A stretch of 64,000 nucleotides of DNA, from positions 38,281,920 through 38,345,919 of the forward strand of contig CM060463.1 of assembly GCA_030544235.1 (NCBI GenBank), read 5' to 3'. The notes beneath the pieces were generated by a model, which saw only the letters and a list, made by a program, of their open reading frames with translations, ran no database searches and was not told the origin of the DNA. Below, piece after piece: positions 24,436 to 63,361 of this stretch. Positions within the stretch are counted from its first letter, which is position 1. Each line of letters opens with the position of its first letter. This stretch comes from Lepturacanthus savala. Lineage: Eukaryota > Chordata > Actinopteri > Scombriformes > Trichiuridae. The translations under genes were made by a program, and so were the position numbers.

Positions 24436-24616
24436 ATGAATATTTTTTTTCCTAGGATGATTCTGCCATGACCCGCCCTACGCTGGCTCTGATTGGTTGA
24501 TACTCGCTGCCTTCATGGATTAGATTGGTTCCATCCGGGAATGAATACAAAATCAGCCAATCAGAGGAGGATAGGGCGGGTCATGCCGGAATCATCCTAG
24601 GGAAAAAAATATTCAT
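24436..24616. mobile_element. Palindromic MITE-like foldback element
   Basis: A 181-bp block with long imperfect terminal inverted repeats: ATGAATATTTTTTTTCCTAG at the left matches the complement of the right end, and similarity continues inward through GGATGATTC, CATGACCCGCCCTA and CTGATTGG for about 65 bp. There is no coding capacity. Both arms carry an inverted CCAAT box. The family is not named; a non-autonomous DNA transposon is inferred. Confidence 0.7.
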
Positions 24617-24662
24617 ATCCTAGGTAGTGGCGCCCTAGGATGAAGAGGGTGAACTTTTTCTG

Positions 24663-24668
<6 letters not shown>

Positions 24669-24732
<64 letters not shown>
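24669..24732. repeat. AT dinucleotide run
   Basis: An AT run of about 64 bp upstream of the hgh1 promoter. Confidence 0.95.
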
Positions 24733-24736
<4 letters not shown>

Positions 24737-25194
24737 CAATGAAACGTGTCCATTAGATTAAGTATATTAAAACTAGAAAAGACGGTTTTACAGGTTTTCT
24801 GAAACTCCACGCTTAAATATGCAAATTAGTAATTATACAGTCTTATATTTTTATAAAAGGATGGAGGAAATCTCTTATTTTCATATGTACATGAATAAAT
24901 CCCTAAAAAACCCTCAGAATATAGATATGAATAAATGAATAGTTATATATACATGTGTGTTATTAAAGTGGAGATTTCAAGAGAAAACACTCATTTTGAA
25001 GACAACCTTTAGGAATAATTCCTGAACACGTGTTCAGATGTTTATTTACTACATTTACAATACAACAACTGTTTTTCTGACTTAAGTTATTGATCCATGA
25101 ACTAATCTCTGTTATTTATTATCTATAATCCTGTTATTATCATAGTAATTATGCAGCTTTGAGTCAAACAGTGACATCTGGTGGCAGCAGCAGG

Positions 25195-25432
25195 GAACTA
25201 CAACAGCTGATTAATTAAACTCAACAGCAGGTTTAGTTTAATTAAACTACACAGCAGGTTTAGTTTAATTAAATTCAACAGCAGGTTTAGTTTAATTAAA
25301 CTACACAGCAGGTTTAGTTTAATTAAACTATACAGCAGGTTTAGATTAATTAAACTAAACAGCAGGTTTAGTTTAATTAAACCATACAGCAGGTTTAGTT
25401 TAATTAAACTAAACAGCAGGTTAGGGTTATCC
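25195..25432. repeat. 27-28-bp minisatellite around TTTAATTAAAC
   Basis: About eight copies of CAGCAGGTTTAGTTTAATTA followed by AACTACA or AACTAAA. Each carries a TTAATTAA homeodomain-like core. Confidence 0.9.
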
Positions 25433-27024
25433 TTTTACTCCCATTCAGCACTTTTACTTGTTTTTGAGTATTGTTAATGATATTATATTTATTAGTAGTA
25501 TATTTATTAGTAGTGTTAGTATATTTAACTTGTCCACTACCAGCAAACATAGATTTCTACTTTTTATTTTTAAGACAACCCAGTCAACGGTTTGTTGATT
25601 TGTAGGAAACAGACATAAACTACACAGGATAATTTCACTATTTATTATAATTATTAGTTGGGTCCACTCACCCCAGAGCATTGATTATAATCCTATATAT
25701 TATATAATATATTATAGTTTATTATATGTCTGTATTGTGTCGTTTGTCCTCAGGGTTTTGAGGTTTTGTCGTATATGACTTTTCTCAGAGATTCCTGTTA
25801 CTATGGCGACATAGTCTCCATTTTTGTCTGGACTTTTGTCCCCATTCATTCTGGATGGGAGGAGCCTCTAGAGGCTAGAGTGGGTGATGTCATCGTTAGA
25901 GTGTAGAGGGAGAGAAAACAGCTCTGAAAAATAAATTTATAAATTACTGGAGGAGCCACAATTTTAAACACACATCAATAATGTTTATATCAAGACGTAG
26001 CCACGACCGTCCTGATCGATAAAATACCACTAACCAAGCTGAGAGTTTTACAGTTTTCTCGCTACGAGCCTCCAAACACAGCTTGGTCCCTCTTTTGCTC
26101 CCATTCAGTCCCATATTAAATTTGAATTTGAAAAACGTTGATTTTCAAAATCCTCCTACTTTTTAAACTGCTCCTGTGCTCACGTTTTTTAAGATACAGA
26201 AATAAAAATGATATCAGTACGACCGGGGGAAGGCCTGCTCTCAGAAAATATGATCATTTTGTCTCCATCTTTTACGGTTTTCTAATTATGAGCATTTGTT
26301 CGGCGTGTGTTCCAACCAGAGGTAGCCTTTCTGCCTCCTCAGATTTAGTCGGTTAGTCATGAATTCAAATGTAGCAGAGCAGTTAGTCACCATGGTAACG
26401 GCCCAGCTGCTGGAGAAAGCTGCTCAGCAACTCAGCTGAAAGCTGATTGGCTCATGATGTCAGGCTGAAAGCTGATTGGCTCATGATGTCAGGCTGATAG
26501 CTGATTGGCTGAATGGTTTTCATCAATAACTTTGGATCTAAAGTTCCTACAACCATATAACTTGATGGAGATCATGTTGAAGACCAATCAAACTGATTCC
26601 ATAGTATTGGGGCCCTGCCTCCTCAAAGCTGATTGGGTTTCACCATGGAAACTCCACGGTCACCAAGGCAACAAAGTCTCCGTTTTGGCGCAATTGATTC
26701 CCATGTACTGATCCCCGACAGCCCGAGACCCAACTCTCAACTATCACACAAATACAGAAATCTACAGATTTATATTCTCTATATTCTCATATTATTGGTT
26801 GTGATATAAATGTTTTATTCATCTAATAATGGTTGATATAGACTTGTAGCTGAGTTTGTTGTTGTTACATGAACATATTGATGCTGCTGCTGAACAACAA
26901 GGATTCATGGTGAATAACCTGGAGGGGAACAGGTTAAATAACCAGCAGGAAGATCCACAACATCAGATTCAATTTATTGATATGTTGAAACAGAAAAAAC
27001 AACATTCACATAGTTTAGTCCCAT

Positions 27025-27100
27025 CAGCATCAACATCAGCATCAACATCAGCATCAACATCAGCATCAACATCAGCATCAACATCAGCATCAACATCTGC
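27025..27100. repeat. CATCAGCATCAA dodecamer repeat
   Basis: About six copies of CATCAGCATCAA. They give a Ser/Thr/Ala run in a plus-strand frame that has no other support as a gene. Confidence 0.9.
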
Positions 27101-27369
27101 TCCAGATGTTTTATTTTATGAAAACGTTTCCTGCTGCAGCTTGAACCTCAGACTGAAGGAGCAGGAGGTCCACAAGGATCCTTGAACCTGGAGGTCGACA
27201 TGAGGGACACAGCAGAGAACATCTGAAACAACAAGAACCAGACTGGTCCTGATACCCTTACTGGACCAGAACCAGGGACCAGATCCAGAGACTGGAACCA
27301 GGGACCAGAACCAGGGACCAGGTGAGTGATGGAGATGCTGCTGGTCCCTCATCTCAAACCCTTAAACAT

Positions 27370-27375
27370 TTTATT
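27370..27375 (-). terminator. Candidate tmem263 polyadenylation signal
   Basis: AATAAA on the minus strand, about 430 nt after the tmem263 stop. It is plausible for a short 3' UTR covering 27376-27804. Confidence 0.3.
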
Positions 27376-27804
27376 TTACTCAAACACTCTATTATCACAC
27401 ATTCTTCAATAAAACTTCAAAAAAACATAAAACGAGTAAAACGTAGATTTAACAGAGAAAGTCTGATCAGGTCCAGCATCAGGTCCAGCATCAGGTCCAC
27501 CAGCTGCTGCTGAGGGTTCAGTTCCTGTAGATTCATCCAGACCTCCACCTGTCCATGTCTCACCTTCAGATCAGCTGATTTCTCTGATGGGTTCTGGTTG
27601 CCGCGGTAACGCAGTACTGTGAGTAGTACTGTGAGTTTCATGGTGTTGAACGTAGTGTTTGCAGTGAAAAAGTCTGGATCCCGGCAGGAAAAACTAGGTT
27701 CAACACGGAGGATCAGGGACCAGCTGATTGGCTGACAGGGATCAGCTGATTGTGTTTGGAAGTCGTCGTCGTCGTTGTCGTCATGGTAACCATCATCCTC
27801 TCCA

Positions 27805-28091
27805 TCACTCGGCCTTGTCCTTCCTCTTGGCGGTGAACGGCACCTTGGCGGCGACGGTCGACCCCACCGTGGAGACTCCGCCTGCCACGGCGGACACGCC
27901 CCCCTTCACTAGCCCCACCCCCACGGACGGCACCGTGGTAACGGCCGACTTGGTGATCTCCAGGCTCTTCCCGCCCACCCAGGCCACGCCCCCCACCGCC
28001 GCCCCCACCACGCCCTTAGTGACGTTAAACAGGCCGCCCGTCACACGCCACATCACCCCGGGGGGAGGGGCCACGTGGTCCTTACCGGAGT
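27805..28091 (-). CDS. tmem263: tmem263 coding exon 3 (terminal)
   Basis: Carries nearly the whole conserved domain, from DSGKDHV to KDKAE-stop (TGA at 27805-27807). The acceptor is GTTTGTTTCCAG. The Asp codon is split with exon 2. Confidence 0.95.
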
Positions 28092-28182
28092 CTGGAAACA
28101 AACAAATAAACAAACAAATGAACCAAATGAACCAATACTGTATATACAGTATATATATATATATATATATACTGTATATACA

Positions 28183-28214
<32 letters not shown>

Positions 28215-28352
28215 TGTATATACAGTATTGGTTCATTTGGTTCATTTGTTTGTTTATACAGTATATATATATATATATATACTGTATATACAGTATATAT
28301 ATATATATATATATATATACTGTATATACAGTATATATATACTGTATATACA

Positions 28353-28386
<34 letters not shown>

Positions 28387-28929
28387 TGTATATACAGTAT
28401 ATATATACTGTATATACAGTATATATATACATATATATATACATATATATATATACTGTATATACAGTATATATATACATATATATATACATATATATAT
28501 ACATATATATATACATATATATATACATATATATATATACATATATATACATATACATATATATACATATATATACATATATATATACATATATATACAT
28601 ACAGGACACAGTGACATGATAGAAAAGTATAAAAGAAGCAGATAATATTCTATCATATAATTATATTCTAGAGACAGAAACCAGTAAATAATCATAGAAT
28701 CTGGACGTTTTCTGCTGAATAATCGACTCTAATCGACTGATAACTGCTGAATGTCTGATGTGATATAAATAACCAGCTGGTCTGGTCTCTGTGTGTCACC
28801 TGGTCTGCAGGTAAAGGTGAGATAATTAGTTGTTGTTGATGCAGTGAATAAACTGGGGACCAGACAGAAATAGAAGGAAAACAGAGGAGTTCTCTGGTGC
28901 AACATGTGAGGAGTGTTGCAGCATGTCCC

Positions 28930-28961
<32 letters not shown>

Positions 28962-31777
28962 GGTGAGTCTCACCTGCAGCAGGTAGGCTGTGGGCGGAGT
29001 CAGCTGCTCCGTCTGAGGCCAGGCTGGTTCCAGGCTGAGGCTCCACACTCACACTGTTCACGTTCTGATACAGAAACACAGGAAACAGAGCGGTTACCAC
29101 AGGACGACCTCTGACCTGGAGGGACGACACCGTTACCACGGCAACGGGCGTCAGGCGTCCGGTCTGATGACTGATTATTATTTAAAAAGTTCATCAAAGT
29201 TTAGTTTTACTTGGTATTTAAATGAATGCAGTACTTTATTTGATCAGGTTTAGTGACCTGTGCTGTGACCTCAGTGACCTCTGTGACCTCTGGACCAGGT
29301 CACCCTGGATCTCACTGGGTTTATTATGACCTGGTTAAATGAATAAAATAATAATGAATCTGACTATTTCCTGTGTTTTATTTAATTAAACAACATTTTA
29401 ATGAGCTGACCCAGTAATCCTCAGTGTTGCCATGGCAACAGTTAGGTCACATGACCAGGATATCCCTACAGCTGACGGTCATGTGACCTCACTGACGACT
29501 TTAGTCAGAATTTAATGATCAGGTTAAAATGAACCTGAATTTAATTCAGTTTTAATGTTTGCTAAAATAGATTTGTTGTCATATATCAACAATATATAAA
29601 TATATGTTACTATGGTTACTATGATTTCTGATGTTTCCTAAATCAATCTATTATTTATTTTATATTCATATTATTTATTTATTTTATTTTAACATCTCTG
29701 TATTAGTAGTGTGTGGTATCTTTGTTTTTTTGACGATGGTTTTGGTTATTTTTTGTAAGTAATTAACATCTAATTAACATCTAATTAACATCTAATTAAT
29801 TTTAAATGTAATTTAAAATGAATTTAATTTTAAATTTAATTAATTAAATATGTTTTAGTATATAATAAATATAATTATTAATTATTATATAATATTTAAG
29901 TAGGTGGTTTTATTTTATTTATTGTTTTATTGTTTTTATTGTTTGACTCATGTACAGCATTTAAAATGTGAGGAATAAATAATAAAGTGTAGTTTGAGTT
30001 TTTAATTAAATATAATAAATATAAATATGGCTTTCAGATGACTTTCAAATTAAAAGCATGTATAAATGTATAAGTTAAACTTGAAGTTTAACTTATACAT
30101 ACTGAGGTTGTTTTTAAAGTGTCATATAAATTATTATTAATAATAATAATAAATAAATATGGCTGCCCAGATGACTTTCAAATTAAAAGCATGTGTCTTT
30201 CACAGTGACGTCACCTCCAGGTAAAAGTTTCAGTGAAGCTCCTGATTGAAGGGGCGGGGCTTCTGAGCAGGATTTGTGATGTCACAAATAGTTTTATTAT
30301 AGTTTATTCACCTTAAACAGGAAAACTGTGTTAAACATAAACTTCAGTTAAAGCTGCGAGTTTAAATGAAGAGGTTAAAGGTTAAAGGTTAAAGATGTTT
30401 CTGGACCATCCCAACCCCCACTTCTTCTTCTTCTTCCTGTGACCTTTCAAATTAAAAGCTGCATCCATCTGCAGCAGCAGTTAGAATAAAGTGTTGATTC
30501 TTTAATAGAATCATGTGAAGCAGCAGCACGAGTCACAAACACGACTAAAACAGGATTTAACTTCATATCTGAGCAGTTTCTGCTGCAAACGAACATCAAA
30601 GAACAGTTAATTAATGATGGTTTACATCAAAGAACAGTTAATTAATGATGGTTTACATCAAAGAACAGTTAATTAATGATGGTTTACATCAAAGAACAGT
30701 TAATTAATGATGGTTTACATCAAAGAACAGTTAATTAATGATGGTTTACATCAAAGAACAGTTAATTAATGATGGTTTACATCAAAGAACAGTTAATTAA
30801 TGATGGTTTACATCAAAGAACAGTTAATTAATGATGGTTTACATCAAAGAACAGTTAATTAATGATGGTTTACATCAAACAACAGTTAATTAATGATGGT
30901 TTACATCAAAGAACAGTTAATTAATGATGGTTTACATCAAAGAACAGTTAATTAATGATGGTTTACATCAAACAACAGTTAATTAATGATGGTTTACATC
31001 AAAGAACAGTTAATTAATGATGGTTTACATCAAAGAAAAGTTAATTAATGATGGTTTACATCAAAGAACGTTTAATTAATGATGGTTTACATCAAAGAAC
31101 AGTTAATTAATGATGGTTTACATCAAAGAACAGTTAATTAATGATGGTTTACATCAAAGAACATTTAATTAATGATGGTTTACATCAAAGAACAGTTAAT
31201 TAATGATGGTTTACATCAAAGAATGTTTAATTAATGATGGTTTACATCAAAGAATGTTTAATTAATGATGGTTTACATCAAAGAACAGTTAATTAATGAT
31301 GGTTTACATCAAAGAACAGTTAATTAATGATGGTTTACATCAAAGAACAGTTAAATAATGATGGTTTACATCAAAGAACAGTTAATTAATGATGGTTTAC
31401 ATCAAAGAACAGTTAATTAATGATGGTTTACATCAAAGAACAGTTAATTAATGATGGTTTACATCAAAGAACAGTTAATTAATGATGGTTTACATCAAAG
31501 AACAGTTAATTAATGATGGTTTACATCAAAGAACAGTTAATTAATGATGGTTTACATCAAACAACAGTTAATTTAATGATTTAATGATGAAGTATAACTT
31601 TACCAGAGAAGGAGTTTAAAGGAGGAGTTCACACATTCTACAACATGACGTTAATCACATTAATGATCATTAATGTGATTAATGATCATTAATGTGATTA
31701 ATGTGATTAATGATCATAGAACCAGTGATCATCTGCAGCTGAATCGTAACTTTTCTTTTATTTCTTACCTTCACCAT
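27805..31777 (-). CDS. tmem263: Transmembrane protein 263; 3 coding exons
   Basis: Coding segments on the minus strand are 31769-31777, 28974-29064 and 27805-28091, giving 128 residues; human TMEM263 has 116. The N-terminal ~45 residues are hydrophilic and poorly conserved. From there the family signature is clear: MWRVTGGLFNVTKGVVGAAV, GGVAWVGGKSLEITK, SAVTTVPSVGVGLVKGGVSA and VAGGVSTVGSTVAAK, ending with the basic tail KRKDKAE. The Gly/Ala/Val-rich stretches are the two predicted membrane segments. The protein is a small membrane protein linked to skeletal growth in birds and mammals; its biochemical role is unsettled. The start MVK sits in a 3-codon exon, chosen because its donor joins exon 2 in phase. 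It is head to head with rbbp5, about 1.7 kb apart start to start. Confidence 0.94.
28096..28605. repeat. AT-rich cruciform-prone repeat in tmem263 intron 2
   Basis: Long (TA)n runs are punctuated by the palindrome ACTGTATATACAGT. A unique segment AAACAAACAAATGAACCAAA at 28106-28131 recurs inverted at about 28226-28256, making a large inverted repeat. The right part is (ATATATAC)n. Confidence 0.9.
28930..28959. repeat. CTG/CAG trinucleotide run beside a splice donor
   Basis: About ten CTG units (CAG on the gene strand), beginning about 15 nt inside tmem263 intron 2 from the exon-2 donor. Confidence 0.9.
28974..29064 (-). CDS. tmem263: tmem263 coding exon 2
   Basis: Reads NVNSVSVEPQPGTSLASDGA, then ADSAHSLPAA. 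The acceptor is TTTCTGTATCAG. The donor GCAG|GTGAGA lies in the perfect inverted repeat CAGGTGAG-A-CTCACCTG (gene strand). This hydrophilic N-terminal segment is weakly conserved; splice sites and phase decide it. Confidence 0.85.
29225..29340 (+). repeat. Unnamed interspersed repeat, copy A
   Basis: About 115 bp (TTTATTTGATCAGGTTTAGT, GACCTGTGCTGTGACCTC, GGACCAGGTCACCCTGGATC) matches the reverse complement of 52755-52858 in rbbp5 intron 13, so it is a dispersed element rather than unique sequence. Confidence 0.85.
30593..31574. repeat. 31-bp minisatellite, about 31 copies, in tmem263 intron 1
   Basis: The unit is TTAATTAATGATGGTTTACA followed by TCAAAGAACAG, with rare changes (ACAACAG, AATGTTT, AACATTT). 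Each unit has a TTAATTAATGA core resembling paired or homeodomain sites. Confidence 0.96.
31769..31777 (-). CDS. tmem263: tmem263 coding exon 1 (start codon)
   Basis: ATGGTGAAG|GTAAGA: a start codon and two further codons, then a strong donor. The frame joins exon 2 exactly. The short segment makes the call less certain than the other exons. Confidence 0.75.
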
Positions 31778-32044
31778 CGTTCCAGAGTCAGAGGAAACAC
31801 CTGGATGAAGATGAACTCCACGAAGAAAACTGAATCAAACTAAATCAAACTAAACTAAATGCCGCCGTAAATAAACCTGTATGAATAAACTCTGCTGCTC
31901 CTCCTCTTCTCTGCTGCTCTAAACCTTTAATCTGCAGCTTTTTCTTTGGTTTTAATCGGTTTTTTCTAACTTTTCTCCCTGAACTCGGCTCCAGTGAAGC
32001 TGCAGGTCGATGCTGCTGCTGCTGCTGGTTCTGCCGACGTGGCG

Positions 32045-60422
<28,378 letters not shown>

Positions 60423-60653
60423 TGCCTCTGAGTTGTTGACCAGCACCGACGGCTCCTCCAGACTCACAGCTGGATGTCATGAACAGACTGATGAGCCGCC
60501 TGTTGGTGGCAGACTGTTTCCTCTGCAGAACCATCACAGGCAGCTTCCTGGACCTGGATCTGATCCAGGAACCACCACGTCCTCTAGGATCCACCCTGTA
60601 TAGATCAGCCCTGTCCTCATAGTGTGTGTTGTCTTCTTGTTGTTTTTATACAT

Positions 60654-60659
60654 ATTAAA
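60654..60659 (+). terminator. Likely rbbp5 polyadenylation signal ATTAAA
   Basis: CATATTAAAACATTTTG lies about 230 nt after the stop, followed by a T/G-rich stretch (GATTTGTAAG...GTCCTGTGTTTCC). Confidence 0.55.
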
Positions 60660-60790
60660 ACATTTTGATTTGTAAGTAACACGCTGTCCTGTGTTTCCTG
60701 AACTATTGACAGACACATGTTGGATAAAGATGCATCAGCCATGAGGATTTAAACAAAATCATCATTGGGTATTAATCAGAATCTCAGAAT

Positions 60791-62418
60791 ATTCTACCAG
60801 ACCAACCATGTTCTACCAGACCAACCATGTTCTACCAGACCAACCATGTTCTACCAGACCAACCATGTTCTACCAGACCAACCATGTTCTACCAGACCAA
60901 CCATGTTCTACCAGACCAACCATGTTCTACCAGACCAACCAACCATATTCTACCAGACCAACCAACCATGTTCTACCAGACCAACCAACCATGTTCTACC
61001 AGACCAACCATGTTCTACCAGACCAACCATATTCTACCAGACCAACCAACCATATTCTACCAGACCAACCAACCATGTTCTACCAGACCAACCATGTTCT
61101 ACCAGACCAACCATATTCTACCAGACCAACCAACCATGTTCTACCAGACCAACCAACCATGTTCTACCAGACCAACCATGTTCTACCAGACCAACCATAT
61201 TCTACCAGACCAACCAACCATATTCTACCAGACCAACAACCATATTCTACCAGACCAACAACCATATTCTACCAGACCAACCATGTTCTACCAGACCAAC
61301 CATATTCTACCAGACCAACAACCATATTCTACCAGACCAACCAACCATGTTCTACCAGACCAACCATGTTCTACCAGACCAACCATGTTCTACCAGACCA
61401 ACCAACCATATTCTACCAGACCAACAACCATATTCTACCAGACCAACAACCATATTCTACCAGACCAACCATGTTCTACCAGACCAACCAACCATATTCT
61501 ACCAGACCAACCAACCATATTCTACCAGACCAACAACCATATTCTACCAGACCAACAACCATATTCTACCAGACCAAACATATTCTACCAGACCAACCAT
61601 GTTCTACCAGACCAACCAACCATATTCTACCAGACCAACCATATTCTACCAGACCAACAACCATATTCTACCAGACCAACAACCATATTCTACCAGACCA
61701 ACAACCATATTCTACCAGACCAAACATATTCTACCAGACCAACCAACCATATTCTACCAGACCAACCATATTCTACCAGACCAAACATATTCTACCAGAC
61801 CAACCATATTCTACCAGACCAACAACCATATTCTACCAGACCAACAACCATATTCTACCAGACCAACCATATTCTACCAGACCAACAACCATATTCTACC
61901 AGACCAACCATATTCTACCAGACCAACAACCATATTCTACCAGACCAACAACCATGTTCTACCAGACCAACCAACCATATTCTACCAGACCAACCATATT
62001 CTACCAGACCAACCAACCATATTCTACCAGACCAACCATATTCTACCAGACCAAACATATTCTACCAGACCAACAACCATATTCTACCAGACCAAACATA
62101 TTCTACCAGACCAACCAACCATATTCTACCAGACCAACCAACCATATTCTACCAGACCAAACATATTCTACCAGACCAACCAACCATGTTCTACCAGACC
62201 AACCATATTCTACCAGACCAACAACCATATTCTACCAGACCAACCATATTCTACCAGACCAACCATGTTCTACCAGACCAACCAACCATGTTCTACCAGA
62301 CCAACCGTATTCTACCAGAACAATCATATTCTACCAGAACAATCGTATTCTACCAGAACAATCATATTCTACCAGAACAATCATATTCTACCAGACCAAC
62401 CAACCATGTTCTACCATT
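60791..62418. repeat. 19/23-bp minisatellite downstream of rbbp5
   Basis: Units of CATGTTCTACCAGACCAAC (19 bp) with CATATTC variants and an extra CAAC or A. Mixed unit lengths keep all three plus frames open for more than 530 codons each, which is an artefact. The last five units change to CAGAACAAT. Confidence 0.97.
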
Positions 62419-62509
62419 ATAATCTGGAAAATATGTTAATATTAATCCTGGATTACTTTAACCTCATGTTGTGAAGGTTTCATCTCTTAACAAAAATATG
62501 TTTGTGTAG

Positions 62510-62895
62510 TGGGCGACATGGTGGACCAGGGGTTAGAGCTGTAGCCTCACAGCAAGAAGGTCCAGGTTCTAGACCTCCTTGATCCTGGGTCTGGGACCTT
62601 TCTGTGTGGAGGTTCATGTTCTCTCTGTGTCCGGTGGGTTTTCTCCAGGTTCTAGTCCTGGTCCAGGTTCTAGTCCTGGTCCAGGTTCTCCAGCTTCCTC
62701 CTCCAGTCCAAACATGCTGAGGTTAATTGGAGACTAAATTGTCCATAGGTGTGAGTGTGTGAGTGAATGGTGTGTGTGTCCGTGATTGGCTGGAGACCAT
62801 CTGGGGTGTATCCCTGCCGCTCACCTGTACTGTGCTGTGATTGGCTGCAGCAGACCATGTGACCCTGATGAGGAATAAACGGATATAGAAGATGA
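62510..62895 (+). mobile_element. Degenerate tRNA-like SINE-type element
   Basis: Starts GGGCGACATGGTGGACCAGG, contains GCCTCACAGCAAGAAGGTCC, AGGTTCTAGACC (B-box-like), TTTCTGTGTGGAGGTTCATG, TTAATTGGAGACTAAATTG, CCATAGGTGTGAGTGTGTGA and ends GGATATAGAAGATGA. This layout matches a very common fish interspersed repeat with tRNA-like A and B boxes. The family name is not given. The copy is diverged, with a (CCAGGTTCTAGTCCTGGT) expansion. Confidence 0.7.
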
Positions 62896-63361
62896 GGTGA
62901 GATGTTGTGTAGTCGATAATAATAATAAATATTATATAACATTTCTATACAATAAAACAAGCAATCACAGAACTTTACATATTAAAAAAAGAATGATACA
63001 CACATCCTCCCATATTCTATGGGAGGATGTGTACTCATACATCCTCATACTCTATGTATGTTGAACTGTTAATTCACTAATTTAATTTCCTAAATTATAT
63101 ATATATATATATATCTCAATTAGTATTTTTGTAAACGTCCACAGTAGGGCTTTTATTTTGGTAACCAGCGGAAGGAGTACCGGTTGACGGGCCGGCAGCA
63201 GCACCAGTCTGTCGGTGTCGGTGCTGCGGAGCTAACACCGGTAGCAGCGGTCGGTGTGGGTGCTGCGGAGCTACAGCTAAACCCCGGTAGCAGCGGTCGG
63301 AGCCCCGGATGCTGCTCTACCGCGGTCCGCTAGTCTCTGGCCGTTAACGGAGCTCAGAGTG
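62896..63361. promoter_or_regulatory. ippk upstream region and 5' UTR
   Basis: A perfect hairpin with 14-bp arms and a 5-nt loop lies at 63000-63032, and a TA run at about 63097-63113. From about 63160 the sequence becomes GC-rich with a roughly 50-bp duplication (GTCGGTG, GGTGCTGCGGAGCTA, CCGGTAGCAGCG twice), consistent with a CpG-type promoter and 5' UTR. Confidence 0.5.

Larger units (their letters stand above)
23469..27369. other. hgh1 5' intron and hgh1-tmem263 intergenic region
   Basis: Apart from the listed elements, no coding exon is supported. 25750-26720 looks like an old interspersed repeat (mixed homopurine and unique text with no intact frame), but I cannot name it. 26430-26510 has three copies of AGCTGATTGGCT-type units with inverted CCAAT boxes. 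Confidence 0.5.
29065..31768. other. tmem263 intron 1
   Basis: No further exon is supported. It contains an interspersed repeat at 29225-29340, a duplicated ATGACTTTCAAATTAAAAGC segment (30035 and 30170), a 35-bp palindrome at 30066-30100, the 31-bp minisatellite, and a palindromic TTAATCACATTAATGATCAT block at 31651-31705. Confidence 0.7.

Noticed and set aside
26856..27185. 109-codon plus frame with (ST/SA) repeats
   Set aside because: Driven by the CATCAGCATCAA repeat; no splice sites, conserved motif or homology recognised.
27417..27641. 74-codon minus frame downstream of tmem263
   Set aside because: Looks unique (MKLTVLLTVLRYRGNQ) but lies in the probable tmem263 3' UTR; no family recognised and no start context support.
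60765..62474. Three frames of 531-569 codons (FYQTN, HVLPDQ and CSTRPT strings)
   Set aside because: Translations of the 19/23-bp minisatellite; no independent coding evidence.
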